Notes under the pieces: generated by a model
Told to the model about the DNA's origin: nothing
The model's database searches: none
Seen by the model: only the letters and a program-made list of their open reading frames with translations
NCBI RefSeq assembly: GCF_014203355.1
Contig: NZ_JACHIR010000001.1
Span: 4,094,038 to 4,158,037, forward strand
Direction: 5' to 3'
Origin: Kutzneria kofuensis
GTDB lineage: Bacteria; Actinomycetota; Actinomycetes; Mycobacteriales; Pseudonocardiaceae
DNA length: 64,000 bases
Part shown: positions 55,520 through 64,000 of the stretch, in pieces
Layout of the letters: each line of letters opens with the position of its first letter
How positions within the stretch are numbered: the stretch's first letter is position 1
Program-made: the position numbers and the translations under genes

Positions 55520-56665
55520 CTACTCGGCCTTGGCCAGCTCGTGCCGGATCAGGTCCGCGAAGGTGAAGGTGCCGGTCGGCTGGTCGTTCTCACCCAGCAG
55601 GTAGAGCCGCTTCACCGCGACCAGGATGCCCTCGGCCACGGTGTCCCGGAAGGCCGGATCCGCCAGCTTGGCCCGGTCCGAGACGTTGGTCAGGTAGCCG
55701 ACCTCCACCCGCACCGCCGGGCAGCGCGTCATCCGCAGCATGTCCCAGGTGCGGCCGTGGGTGCGGCAGTCCGGCAGCCCGGTGCGGGCCACCAGCTCGC
55801 GCTGGATGAAGCCGGCCAGCGTCTCCCCGACCGTCGACGTGGTGGTGCCGTTGCCGGTGCCGTAGTGGAACGTGGCGACACCGCTGGCCAGCGGCGAGGC
55901 GTTGGCGTCCGTGTGCAGCGACAGGATCAGGTCCGCGCCCGCCTCGTTGGCGAACCGGGCCCGCTCCCGCTCCGGCGGGCACTGGTCGGGGCCGCGGGAC
56001 AGCAGCGCCTCCATGCCGGTGGCCTGCATCCGGCCCTCCAGCCGGCGCGCCAGGTCCCACACCAGGTCGGCCTCGCTGTGCGTGCCGACGACAACACCGC
56101 GGTCCCGGCCGCCGTGACCCGGGTCGATGACGATGCGCTTGCCGCGCAGCCGCGGCCCGGCCCGGCGGACCTGCTCCTGCTCGCGCAGCAGCACCGGCCG
56201 GCCGCCGCGCACCTTGGGCGTCAGCTGGCGCAGCGCGCGCACGGTCTCCGCGCCGCAGATGCCGTCCACGGTCAGGCCGTACTCGCGCTGGAAGTTGCGC
56301 AGCGCCAGCTCGGTCTGCTGGTCGAACACGCCGGTGTGGCGGCCCGCGTCGAAGCCGAGCTCCAGCAGCCGCTCCTGCAGGGCGGCCACGTCGTCGCCGG
56401 TCATCGGGTGCGAGACCAGGTAGGTCAGGGGTCGGTCGCCGAGCTGGTAGGTGGCGGCACGCAGGGACGCGTAGGTGGCCGAGCCGACCAGACCGTCGGT
56501 GATCAGGCCCCGTTGCTGCTGGAAGGCACGCACCGCGTGCTCGACCTCGGCGTCGAAGACGACGTCGCCGTCCTGCGGGTTACCGGACAGCAGCCCCAGC
56601 GCGATGAGAGTCGACCTGATCTCGGCAACTGCCGGACCGACGTCACCGCGACGGAGAACCTGCAT
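55520..56665 (-). CDS. cwlM: N-acetylmuramoyl-L-alanine amidase-like protein CwlM
   Basis: 381 residues. Two peptidoglycan-binding domains (about 1-70 and 80-150) precede an Amidase_3 domain. Zinc-ligand positions are visible: DPGHGG, HSEAD and SLHTDAN, plus the catalytic Glu in VRVEVGYLTN. No signal peptide, in line with cytoplasmic CwlM of mycobacteria, which when phosphorylated by PknB activates MurA. The same conserved neighbours (trxA, trxB, sigM) follow upstream. Confidence 0.93.
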   Translation of the reverse strand: MQVLRRGDVGPAVAEIRSTLIALGLLSGNPQDGDVVFDAEVEHAVRAFQQQRGLITDGLVGSATYASLRAATYQLGDRPLTYLVSHPMTGDDVAALQERLLELGFDAGRHTGVFDQQTELALRNFQREYGLTVDGICGAETVRALRQLTPKVRGGRPVLLREQEQVRRAGPRLRGKRIVIDPGHGGRDRGVVVGTHSEADLVWDLARRLEGRMQATGMEALLSRGPDQCPPERERARFANEAGADLILSLHTDANASPLASGVATFHYGTGNGTTTSTVGETLAGFIQRELVARTGLPDCRTHGRTWDMLRMTRCPAVRVEVGYLTNVSDRAKLADPAFRDTVAEGILVAVKRLYLLGENDQPTGTFTFADLIRHELAKAE

Positions 56666-56808
56666 ACACCCTCGCTCGTCTAGGGCGCCGGATACTCCGG
56701 CGCGGTGTGTGACGCTTCATTGTGCCCTGTCCGTGACAATGCTCAGAACGGGGCTACACAGAGCGTTCGGCCCACTACGCAACTGGTCCGAACGGCCCAG
56801 ACGAGCGC

Positions 56809-56841
56809 GGCCCGCGCGTCGAAGAGTAAGACGCGCGGGCC
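56809..56841 (-). terminator. Hairpin downstream of trxA
   Basis: 12-bp perfect stem GGCCCGCGCGTC/GACGCGCGGGCC with a 9-nt loop, 26 bp after the trxA stop. No T run, so probably a factor-assisted or weak terminator. Confidence 0.6.
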
Positions 56842-56867
56842 ACACGAAAGGGTTGCCTCTCGGCGTG

Positions 56868-57194
56868 TCACAGCACGCCGGACAGCTCCGCCAGCATCGC
56901 GGCCTTCGGCTTCGCGCCCACGATCTGCTTCACCGGCTCGCCGCCCTGGAACAGCATCATCGTCGGCACCGACATGATCTGGTACTGCCGGGCGATCGCC
57001 GGGTTGGCGTCGATGTCCAGCTTGGCGATGGTCAGCTTGTCCGAGTGCTCGGCCGCGATCTCCTCGAGCACCGGCGCGACCATCTTGCACGGGCCGCACC
57101 AGGTCGCCCAGAAGTCGACCAGCACGGGCTTGTCGCTCTTGAGCACGTCCTGGTCGAAGGACGAGTCCGTGACGGTGACGGTGTTGCCGGCCAT
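56868..57194 (-). CDS. trxA: Thioredoxin
   Basis: 108 residues, active site WCGPC. Reduces disulfides in cytoplasmic proteins with electrons from TrxB. Complete fold with FWATWCGPCK and VPTMMLFQGGE. ATG start. 31 bp after trxB, so one operon. Confidence 0.97.
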   Translation of the reverse strand: MAGNTVTVTDSSFDQDVLKSDKPVLVDFWATWCGPCKMVAPVLEEIAAEHSDKLTIAKLDIDANPAIARQYQIMSVPTMMLFQGGEPVKQIVGAKPKAAMLAELSGVL

Positions 57195-57225
57195 GGTGAT
57201 CTCCTACGTGGGTGGAAGGGGGATG

Positions 57226-58209
57226 TCAGTTGACGGGGACGGCGGTGGCCTCGGGCTCGGGCGCGGCGCCCGCGTGCTCGGCCAGCCAGCGTTCAGCGTC
57301 GATGGCCGCCGCGCAACCGGAGCCGGACGCGGTGATCGCCTGCCGGTAGGTGTGGTCGACCAGGTCGCCGGCGGCGAACACGCCGTCGAGCTTGGTGTAG
57401 GTGGAGGGCGCCAGCACGCGCACGTAGCCGTCCTCGTCCAGGTCGACCTGGTCCTTCACCAGCGCGCTGCGCGGGTCGTGGCCGATCGCCATGAACAGGC
57501 CGGTGACCGCCAGCTCCGACTCCTCGCCGGTGCGCGTGTCGCGAACCTTCACGCCGCTGACCGTCGTGTCGCCGAGCACCTCGAGCACCTCGGTGTTCAG
57601 CTGCCACTTGATCTTCTCGTTGGCCCGGGCGCGCTCCAGCATGATCCGGGAGGCGCGGAACTCCTCGCGCCTATGGATGATCGTCACGCTGCGCGCGAAG
57701 CGGGTGAGGAAGGTGGCCTCCTCCATCGCCGAATCGCCGCCGCCGACCACCGCGATGTCCTGGTCGCGGAAGAAGAAGCCGTCACAGGTCGCACAGGCCG
57801 ACACGCCGCGGCCGAGCAGCTTCTGCTCGCCGGGGATGTTCAGGTAGCGCGCGGCCGCGCCCATCGCGAGGATCACCGCGCGGGCGGTGTAGCGCACGCC
57901 GTTGGCGGTGACGTACTTGACGTCACCAGTCAGCTCGACCTGCTCCACGTCCTCGGTGCGCAGCTCGGCGCCGAAGCGCTCGGCCTGGGCCCGCATCTGC
58001 TCCATCAGCTCGGGGCCCATGATGCCGTCGCGGAAGCCGGGGTAGTTCTCGACCTCGGTTGTGGTCATCAGGGCGCCGCCGAACTGCGTGCCCTCGAACA
58101 CCAGCGGCTTCAACTGCGCCCTGGCCGCGTACACCGCCGCGGTGTAGCCCGCGGGGCCGGACCCGACGATGATCAGGTTCCGGACTTCTGATTCCGCCGC
58201 CACTGACAC
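57226..58209 (-). CDS. trxB: Thioredoxin reductase
   Basis: 327 residues. FAD motif [18 protein letters not shown], redox-active [15 protein letters not shown] motif [12 protein letters not shown], and ATT-terminal [15 protein letters not shown] motif. GTG start. Keeps thioredoxin reduced using NADPH. Confidence 0.97.
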   Translation of the reverse strand: MSVAAESEVRNLIIVGSGPAGYTAAVYAARAQLKPLVFEGTQFGGALMTTTEVENYPGFRDGIMGPELMEQMRAQAERFGAELRTEDVEQVELTGDVKYVTANGVRYTARAVILAMGAAARYLNIPGEQKLLGRGVSACATCDGFFFRDQDIAVVGGGDSAMEEATFLTRFARSVTIIHRREEFRASRIMLERARANEKIKWQLNTEVLEVLGDTTVSGVKVRDTRTGEESELAVTGLFMAIGHDPRSALVKDQVDLDEDGYVRVLAPSTYTKLDGVFAAGDLVDHTYRQAITASGSGCAAAIDAERWLAEHAGAAPEPEATAVPVN

Positions 58210-58317
58210 GACCTCCGTATCGCGCTCGCCAGACGTTCTGTTGAACGCGATGGTAGGTGTCCGGCATTCCGCACCGGAGAGTGACGGCCGGCACCGGGCC
58301 GGCCGCCTCCTCCCCGG

Positions 58318-59205
58318 TCAGCCGCCGATGGTGGTGTTGGCCAGGGTGGCGGGGTTGCCGGCCGCACAGTCCGTGCCGACCACCAGCAGCTGGTAGTGGA
58401 CGGCCTTGCCGGTCGGCAGCAGCAGCATCACGGCGGGCTTGCCGTCGACGGTGGCCCGCCGGCCGAAGATCGGCTTGGCACCGGCGTCCAGGCCGTTGGC
58501 GACCAGGCAGGCGCGCAGCTTGCCGGCATCGGTGAACGGCCCGTAGTCCTGCGCCCCGATGGCCTTGGCGCCGGCGCCGGGCAGGTCACCGCTGTGCAGC
58601 GTCAGCGGGCCGTTGTTCTGCGGATCGGTCTGGATGCTGGTGTTGGGGATGGCCTGCGGTGTCCCGCCGGTGCTGCCACCCGGCACCGTGACGACCACGA
58701 CGCCGACCGCGACCGCGGCGGCGGTGAGCAGGCCGCCGGCGATGCCGAGCAAACGGTTGCGCCGGCGACGGGCCTCGGCGAGGTCGACGACGGGAGCAAC
58801 CGGCGCGGAGGCGTGCGGCGGGGTCATCGGCCCGGCGGCCGGCCGCAACGGCACGGGCGGCTGTGGCGAGGTCCCCGGCGGCATGGCGCCGGTGGTGGTG
58901 ACCTGCGGGACCACGGGTGGCACGGGGCCGGCCGCGGGTGCAGGGAGCTGGTGCGGTGTCACCGGCGACTGCGTGGCGCTGCGGGCAGCGGCCTCAGCGG
59001 CCAGGGCAGCGTCGATACGGGCGGCGACGTCGTCGGGCATGCGCATCGGCGGCAGCGCGGCCAGCTCGGCCTGGGTGGCGTCGAGGGCGGCCAGCACCGC
59101 GAGAGCGTCGGCGTCGAGGCGCGACCGGTCGCCGCCGTCCGCGTGCAGGTCGGCGAGCAGGTCAACGGACCACGGCTGCCCGCCGTGGGGCGAATCCCCG
59201 TTCAT
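58318..59205 (-). CDS. Anti-sigma-M factor-like membrane protein
   Basis: 295 residues. The N-terminal part is helical and acidic, then a Pro-rich linker, a basic patch (ARRRRNRLLG), one transmembrane helix (about 156-176) and an extracellular domain with two Cys (ACLVANG and TDCAAGN). Overlaps the sigM stop by 4 bp, as RsmA (Rv3912) follows sigM in mycobacteria. Sequesters SigM in that model. Confidence 0.87.
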   Translation of the reverse strand: MNGDSPHGGQPWSVDLLADLHADGGDRSRLDADALAVLAALDATQAELAALPPMRMPDDVAARIDAALAAEAAARSATQSPVTPHQLPAPAAGPVPPVVPQVTTTGAMPPGTSPQPPVPLRPAAGPMTPPHASAPVAPVVDLAEARRRRNRLLGIAGGLLTAAAVAVGVVVVTVPGGSTGGTPQAIPNTSIQTDPQNNGPLTLHSGDLPGAGAKAIGAQDYGPFTDAGKLRACLVANGLDAGAKPIFGRRATVDGKPAVMLLLPTGKAVHYQLLVVGTDCAAGNPATLANTTIGG

Positions 59206-59819
59206 CGGCCCTCCCAGTGGCGTTGCGGATGCGAACCCGGTGCACTACCTGGGACGTTCGCATCTGCACTTGGGTTCCGCAGGTGCCCGAGAAGTTTCGC
59301 CAGCTTCGTCCGGCCCCGTGCGCAGCGGCTCTTCACGGTGCCCTCGGCGATGCCCAGCATCTTGGCGGTCTCCGCCACCGAGTATCCCTCGACGTCGACC
59401 ATCACGATGGGCACGCGCTGCTCGGCGGGCAGCTCGTGCAGCGCGTCCTGGACGACCATCCGGGTCTGCAGCTCCGACACGGCGTCGCGGGGCACGCTGG
59501 GCTCGTGCCCGCCCTCCTCCGGCAGCGGCACGGTGGGACGGGCCTGCCGGCGGCGGATCCGGTCGAGGCAGGCGTTCACCACGATGCGGTGCAGCCAGGT
59601 GGTCACCTGCGACTCGGCGCGGAACGACCCGGCGGCGCGGAACGCCGAGATGAAGGCCTCTTGGAGCGCGTCAGCCGCCTCGTCGGGATCACGCAGGGTG
59701 CGAACGGCCACCGCCCACATCCGGTCCCGATGTCGCCTGACCAACTCCCCGAAAGCATGCGGATCGCCGGCGGCATGAGCCGCTATCAGGTCGGCATCCG
59801 AGCTGGCGGCTGCGGTCAC
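59202..59819 (-). CDS. sigM: ECF sigma factor SigM
   Basis: 205 residues. Region 2 contains FGELVRRHRDRMWAVAVRTL and DEAADALQEAFISAFRAAGS; region 4 contains RVPIVMVDVEGYSVAETAKM and LGIAEGTVKSRCARGRTKLA. ATG start. Directs RNA polymerase to envelope or oxidative stress genes in related bacteria. Coupled to its anti-sigma gene by a 4-bp overlap. Confidence 0.95.
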   Translation of the reverse strand: MTAAASSDADLIAAHAAGDPHAFGELVRRHRDRMWAVAVRTLRDPDEAADALQEAFISAFRAAGSFRAESQVTTWLHRIVVNACLDRIRRRQARPTVPLPEEGGHEPSVPRDAVSELQTRMVVQDALHELPAEQRVPIVMVDVEGYSVAETAKMLGIAEGTVKSRCARGRTKLAKLLGHLRNPSADANVPGSAPGSHPQRHWEGR

Positions 59820-59938
59820 CCGGTGAGGATATCGGTCCTGCGTTCAGGCTCTTTGACGCGGCCGAACGGATGATCACGGACGGGGAGAGAAGAGCAGCGG
59901 CCAGGAGGAGGGACAGGGTGGGACGAAGCACCGGCGGG

Positions 59939-61507
59939 TCACCGCGCGCCGATGAACTTCACCTCGGAGATCTGCGACGCGAACAGCTTGCCGCTCGGGC
60001 TCATGCTGGTGATCCAGACCACGATGCGGTCGCTCGGCGAGGCCATCTTCACCGGGATGGTGGTCTCGCCCGAGGCCAGCGTGCCGCTGCCGACCACCAG
60101 GGTCTGCTGCAGCTGCGGCTGGCCGCTGGCGGCGGTGCGGATCTCCACCTTGGTGCCGGCGCTGGGCGAGGTGATCACGACCTGGGCCAGCTTCACCGGC
60201 TGGCCGAAGGTGGCCATCAGCCCGATGCCGGGCTTGAGCGCGGGGAAGTTGGACAGGTACTTGTCCGTGCGCCACGAGGTGTTGGGGTCGCCGTCGATGG
60301 CCAGCCCGCCCTTGTTCGGGCTGTCCGGGTCGCTGGCCACGTTGAACACGCTGACGCTGGCCGGCTTCACCGGCCCCGAGGTCGGCGTCGGCGCGTTGTT
60401 GACGGACTGCTTGGTGTCGCTGGTCGGCACGACCTGGCTGATCACCAGCGGCGGGCCGCCGTCGCCCTTAGTGTTGGACTCGTTGAAGAAGCCGACCACC
60501 TGCATGGCGATCCAGCCCAGCACCAGCAGCGTGGCCACGGCCAGCGCGCTGACGCCGATGGCGAGCTTGCGGGTCCGCTTCTTGTCCTTGACCGGGCGCT
60601 GCGTCGTCCAGACGACGTCGTCCTCGGGCTCCTCGGCGACCACCGGGATCAGCCCGGTCTCCGCCTCCGCCTCGGCGATCTCGTCGAGCACCTGGAGGAT
60701 CGCGGCGCCGGTGCGGATGCCACCGACGCTGGTGTCCTCCAGGCTGCGCACGGCCACCGTGGACAGCGAGTGCGGGACCATCGGGTGCAGGCTGCGCGGG
60801 GCGACCACGCTGCCGTTGGGGCCGATCGGCGCGACCGGCAGCCCCTCCGGCCCGCCGGGCAGCGCCCACCGGCCGGTCAGCAGCAGGTACAGGATCGCGC
60901 CGAGGCCCTTCACGTCGTCACGGGACGTCGCCTCGGCGCGCGGCCCGGGGAACGCCAGCCGGAGCTGTCCCTCGGGGGTGACGCGAATCCGCTGCGGGTG
61001 CTCGGTGCCCAGCACGAGGCCGGCGTGGTGCGCGCCCTCGACGGCGGCGGCCAGCGGCTCCAGCAGCCGGGACGCGGTGGCGGCCGGCAGCGGCCCGTCG
61101 GCGATGAGGTCGATCAGGTCGGTGCCGTTGGTCCACTCGGCGACGACGATGCCGAGGACCTGCTCCCGCGGCGCGATGCCGTTGCCGGGGCTGAGCACGT
61201 CCAGGATCCGGGACACGCCGGGATGCGCGTAGCTGGCGGCGTGCATGGCCCGTTCGATGGTGCGTCGAACCCTGGCGGCCGCGCGTGCGTCAGCCTGGTT
61301 ACCGAGCAACACGGTGAGGGCGACGTCCCGGCCGAGCTGTCCGTCGCGGGCCCGCCACAGCTGCGCGTTGCAGCGGGCGTCCGTGCCGGAGTAGCTGAGC
61401 AGCCGATAGCGGCCGTCGCCGACCATGCCGCCCGGTAGGAGGGCAGGACTGGGCGGCCCGGCAGTGCCTCTGCCGGGCGGGGCCATCTCGGTCGGCCAGG
61501 TGCTCAC
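59939..61507 (-). CDS. Pseudokinase with C-terminal discoidin-like domain (MurJ partner)
   Basis: 522 residues. The kinase-like domain (about 25-290) lacks catalytic residues: VALTVLL replaces VAVK, and neither HRD nor DFG is present. One transmembrane helix (about 314-336, LAIGVSALAVATLLVLGWIA) and an extracellular domain (about 385-522) like F5/8 type C sugar-binding domains (IDGDPNTSWRT). In mycobacteria the equivalent region is fused to MurJ (Rv3910), is phosphorylated by PknB and recruits FhaA. Here it is a separate gene 70 bp after murJ. Confidence 0.88.
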   Translation of the reverse strand: MSTWPTEMAPPGRGTAGPPSPALLPGGMVGDGRYRLLSYSGTDARCNAQLWRARDGQLGRDVALTVLLGNQADARAAARVRRTIERAMHAASYAHPGVSRILDVLSPGNGIAPREQVLGIVVAEWTNGTDLIDLIADGPLPAATASRLLEPLAAAVEGAHHAGLVLGTEHPQRIRVTPEGQLRLAFPGPRAEATSRDDVKGLGAILYLLLTGRWALPGGPEGLPVAPIGPNGSVVAPRSLHPMVPHSLSTVAVRSLEDTSVGGIRTGAAILQVLDEIAEAEAETGLIPVVAEEPEDDVVWTTQRPVKDKKRTRKLAIGVSALAVATLLVLGWIAMQVVGFFNESNTKGDGGPPLVISQVVPTSDTKQSVNNAPTPTSGPVKPASVSVFNVASDPDSPNKGGLAIDGDPNTSWRTDKYLSNFPALKPGIGLMATFGQPVKLAQVVITSPSAGTKVEIRTAASGQPQLQQTLVVGSGTLASGETTIPVKMASPSDRIVVWITSMSPSGKLFASQISEVKFIGAR

Positions 61508-61577
61508 CGCGTGCTTCTCCCGTCCCGCTCGGGGTCGAGGGTACGTGAAACCGGTCGGTCGGGCCCCGGGTGAACCC

Positions 61578-63236
61578 TCAGGTCCTGCGCACGAATCGGG
61601 TGATTCGGCTCAGCGCCGGCTGAAGTTCGTGCACCCTGAGCAACGTCATCATGCCGAATGCGCACGCGAGACCGAGCAGCCCACCACCGACCAGGGTCAA
61701 CCATGCACCGCCCGCGCGGTGGATACCCCCGGGAATGTAGTGGGTAACCACCAGAGCCACGGCGAGTGCGGCGGCCGCGCCCCAGACGGAGCTGACGCCG
61801 GTCTTGACGTAGGTCTTCACCACGCGGCGGCTGCCGAGCTTGCCGAACCGGCGGCGCAGCCAGAGCTCCCCCATCACCATGCCGACGGTGTAGGTGAGGC
61901 CGTTCACGCAGGCGATGCCGTAGACCACGTCCTGGGCCGGCAGCAGGAACGGGCAGGCGAAGGTCAGCGGGACCTGGAAGATCACCATGAGCAGGCGCAG
62001 CACGGTCGGCGTGCGCGAGTCGTTGAACGCGTAGAACACCCGCAGCTGGAGCAGGGTGACGGCGTAGGGCAGCAGCAGGAAGGCCGACGCCGTCACGCCT
62101 AAGCCGAGCTCGAACGCGCCCGCCGACTCCGAGGACTTGATCGAGAACAGCGCGACGCCCATGGCCGGCCCGAGCACGGTCATCAGCGCGCTGATCGGCA
62201 CCAGCATCACGGCGGTGAGCCGGCTGCCCTGGGACAGGTAGTCCAGCACGCCGGGCACGTCGCCCTCGGCTGCCGCCTGGCTCATCTTCGGCATGATCGC
62301 CGTGAGCAAGGACACGCCGAGCACGCCGTAGGGCACCTGCAGCAGGTTCCACGACTGCAGGTAGATCGACAGCCCGCCGCCGGCCGCGCCGGTGGCGACC
62401 CGGGTGGTCGCCCACACCGTCACCTGGCTGACCAGCACGTAGCCGAAGGCCCAGCCCATCAGCCCGCCGAACTGGCTGATCCGCTTGTCCCAACCCCACC
62501 GCCAGCGCAGCTTGAAGCCGCTGCGCAGCAGCGCCGGCACCAGCACCAGGGCCTGCGCGGCCACGCCCAGCGAGCTGCCGATGCCCAGCACCAGGAACTT
62601 GGCGTCGGTGAAGTGGAACGGGTTCAGGTCCCGGTCCCCCGGCACGATCATGTACGCGGCCAGCGTGCCGAACATGATCACGTTGTTGGCCACCGGCGCC
62701 CAGGCCGGCGCCTTGAAGATGTTCTGGGCGTTGAGGATCGCGCTGAACAGGGCGCTGATGCCGTAGAACAGGATCTCCGGCAGCACCAGGTAGCCGAACG
62801 CGGTGACCACCTCGGGCCGGGACTGGCCGGTCGAGCTGTCCACGAACACCCGGGTCAGCAGCGGCGCGCAGGCCACCGCCAGCAGCGTCACCACGAGGAG
62901 CATGACGGTGCCCATGGTGACCAGGCGCTGGGTGTAGGCGACGCCCTTGTCCTCGTCGTCGTGCCGGGCCTTGATCAGCACCGGGATCATCACGCTGGTC
63001 AGCACGTTCCCGACGAACAGCTCGTAGATCATGTTCGGGAAGTTGTTGGCCGCGTTGTACGCGTCCTGGGTCGCCGTGATGCCCAGCAGCACGGTCAGCG
63101 CCAGCCGCCAGCCGAACCCCGTGACCCGGCTGATCAGGGTGGCGATGGCCATCGAACCGCTCGCCTTGGCCAGCGACGGGGTTTCCTCGGCCTGCAGGTC
63201 GGCCGCTCTGATGACGATCGTCGCCGGCTCGCTCAA
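61578..63236 (-). CDS. murJ: Lipid II flippase MurJ
   Basis: 552 residues, about 14 transmembrane helices, moves lipid II across the membrane. Conserved segments are LISRVTGFGWRLALTVLLG, NNFPNMIYELFVGNVLTSVM, PYGVLGVSLLTAIMPKMS and RVFYAFNDSRTP. The proposed TTG start at 63,236 (MSEPATIVIRAAD) overlaps the upstream stop as TTGA. The open frame extends upstream in the DUF6049 gene and is rejected as noise. Lacks the C-terminal pseudokinase fusion of mycobacteria. Confidence 0.95.
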   Translation of the reverse strand: MSEPATIVIRAADLQAEETPSLAKASGSMAIATLISRVTGFGWRLALTVLLGITATQDAYNAANNFPNMIYELFVGNVLTSVMIPVLIKARHDDEDKGVAYTQRLVTMGTVMLLVVTLLAVACAPLLTRVFVDSSTGQSRPEVVTAFGYLVLPEILFYGISALFSAILNAQNIFKAPAWAPVANNVIMFGTLAAYMIVPGDRDLNPFHFTDAKFLVLGIGSSLGVAAQALVLVPALLRSGFKLRWRWGWDKRISQFGGLMGWAFGYVLVSQVTVWATTRVATGAAGGGLSIYLQSWNLLQVPYGVLGVSLLTAIMPKMSQAAAEGDVPGVLDYLSQGSRLTAVMLVPISALMTVLGPAMGVALFSIKSSESAGAFELGLGVTASAFLLLPYAVTLLQLRVFYAFNDSRTPTVLRLLMVIFQVPLTFACPFLLPAQDVVYGIACVNGLTYTVGMVMGELWLRRRFGKLGSRRVVKTYVKTGVSSVWGAAAALAVALVVTHYIPGGIHRAGGAWLTLVGGGLLGLACAFGMMTLLRVHELQPALSRITRFVRRT

Positions 63237-64000
63237 CTCTCGCTCGACCTCTCGTCGCCGGGCACGCCGGCGGTCAGCTTCTCGGGTACGGGCGCGTGCA
63301 CCGGCTCGGTGGCCTCGGCGGGGGCCTCCGGCGGCTGTGCCCTGCGCTTGCGGGACGCGGTGATCCGGCGGTAGATGCGCCGGCCGGACAGGCCGAACAG
63401 CGCGGCGGCGGCGACGCCGGTGATCACCAGGTTGACGGTGCCGAACGCGGTGGACGCCAGCTCGATACGGGCCGGTCCGCCCAGCGCGGTCCGGCCGGAG
63501 GTGGTGGTCAGCGAGACGGTCACGGTGAACCGGCCGCTGCGGGCCACGGTCGAATTGATCAGCACGTCGCGCGGCAGGCCGGCGGAGATCCACTGGTACG
63601 AGGGCTCGGCGTTGACCCCGCTCAGCGACTGCAGCCGCACCTCGACCTTCACCCGGACCGGCAGGTTGTTGAAGACGCGCACCGGCAACGGGCTGTCCTC
63701 GGACGCCAGCGTGATGGGGCTGTACGGCTGCTGGATGCCGACCTGGCCCTCCATCGCGCCCAACATCCCGGACGGCACCGACAGCGCGGCGGCGGCGCCG
63801 GCGTCGTTGCCGCGCCAGGCCCCGGACCCGGCGCGCAGCAGGGCGTCGAACGTGGGCGACATCACCTGCTCGGGGGTGACCTTCGAGGTCGTTTCCTGCT
63901 CCAGCGAGTCGTAGAGATCCCACGCATGGGTGGTCGCCTCGGCCACGTTCTGGGCGGCGACCGCGGACAGCTCGGCGCCCTGGGCGGAGTACCCGGGGGC
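63233..64000 (-). CDS. DUF6049-like membrane protein, C-terminal part (cut by window edge)
   Basis: The frame is open to the window edge, so only the last 255 residues are seen. An extracellular beta-rich region (SPITLASEDSPLPVRVFNNL, RVKVEVRLQSLSG, SGRFTVTVSLTTTSGRT) ends in one transmembrane helix (FGTVNLVITGVAAAALFGLS) and a basic cytoplasmic tail. This layout and the position before murJ match Rv3909 of mycobacteria. Role unknown. Its stop overlaps the murJ start. Confidence 0.82.
   Translation of the reverse strand, partial: APGYSAQGAELSAVAAQNVAEATTHAWDLYDSLEQETTSKVTPEQVMSPTFDALLRAGSGAWRGNDAGAAAALSVPSGMLGAMEGQVGIQQPYSPITLASEDSPLPVRVFNNLPVRVKVEVRLQSLSGVNAEPSYQWISAGLPRDVLINSTVARSGRFTVTVSLTTTSGRTALGGPARIELASTAFGTVNLVITGVAAAALFGLSGRRIYRRITASRKRRAQPPEAPAEATEPVHAPVPEKLTAGVPGDERSSES

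Noticed and set aside
61541-61554. Possible parS site reading TACGTGAAAC
   Set aside because: Only one half matches the palindrome, with at least four mismatches; not a credible ParB site.
61578-63923. 781-residue reading of murJ with a long N-terminal extension
   Set aside because: The first 230 residues are the shifted frame of the upstream DUF6049 gene. The murJ sequence begins at the TTG overlapping that gene's stop.

Overview
This window (about 70% G+C) is the chromosomal replication-origin region of a high-GC Gram-positive actinobacterium, most likely a member of the Pseudonocardiales. The evidence is gene content and order rather than any species-level match. Gene order follows that known around oriC in Mycobacterium tuberculosis, written here in reverse: pknB, trpG/pabA, crgA, a PH-domain gene, ppiA, tRNA-Ala, tRNA-Ile, DUF3566 gene, gyrA, gyrB, dciA, recF, dnaN, oriC, dnaA, rpmH, rnpA, yidD, yidC, jag, rsmG, parA, parB, cwlM, trxA, trxB, the anti-sigma-M gene, sigM, murJ and a DUF6049 gene. 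The extra class E sortase, rhomboid protease, actP pair and DUF3558 lipoprotein are actinobacterial additions. A stand-alone pseudokinase gene replaces the MurJ-pseudokinase fusion of mycobacteria.

Layout. 1-9.8 kb holds cell-envelope and division genes (pknB, sortase, crgA), the cyclophilin-rhomboid pair, a DUF485-actP acetate/solute symporter operon and a lipoprotein. 9,963-33,138 is an integrated mobile element of about 23 kb. It sits in the 3' end of the tRNA-Ala gene and is bounded by a 45-bp perfect direct repeat (attL 9,963-10,007; attR 33,094-33,138). A tyrosine integrase lies next to attR. The element carries a cargo pair (TcmP and its three-Cys partner DUF5131), a cluster of small unknown genes with a WhiB regulator, and a ten-gene transfer operon on the minus strand whose start and stop codons overlap from gene to gene. 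That operon holds two excisionase-like DNA-binding proteins, a TraG/VirD4-type ATPase, a cytosine methyltransferase, a SpdB/DUF2637-like membrane protein and a 1,486-residue MobF relaxase-helicase. A GntR regulator and an XRE regulator complete its control region. No VirB4 ATPase or other secretion-channel genes and no FtsK-type TraB are visible, so it looks more like an integrative mobilizable element than a self-sufficient conjugative one.

33.1-43.4 kb holds tRNA-Ala, the 39-residue DLW-39 protein, tRNA-Ile, DUF3566, gyrA, gyrB, dciA, recF, gnd and dnaN, all on the minus strand. 43.4-44.7 kb is oriC. Near dnaN it has an AT-rich patch and a cluster of DnaA boxes. The dnaA-proximal 800 bp instead carries a striking array of inverted repeats: a CTTTCTSR left arm and its complement, separated by exactly 30 nt in six well-formed units. 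I know of no description of this array, and it is the most interesting signal in the window. From dnaA onward come the divergent rpmH-rnpA-yidD-yidC-jag operon, three perfect parS sites before rsmG (one embedded in the jag terminator), parAB, a Ddl-like ligase, a MocR-type aminotransferase, a GNAT acetyltransferase and cwlM. Thioredoxin and its reductase, sigM with its anti-sigma factor, the pseudokinase, murJ and a truncated DUF6049 gene end the window.

The functions fit together as origin firing (dnaA, dnaN, oriC), topology (gyrAB), helicase loading (dciA), repair (recF), origin segregation (parS, parAB) and envelope growth control. In mycobacteria PknB is known to phosphorylate both CwlM and the MurJ-associated pseudokinase, and genes for all three are present here.
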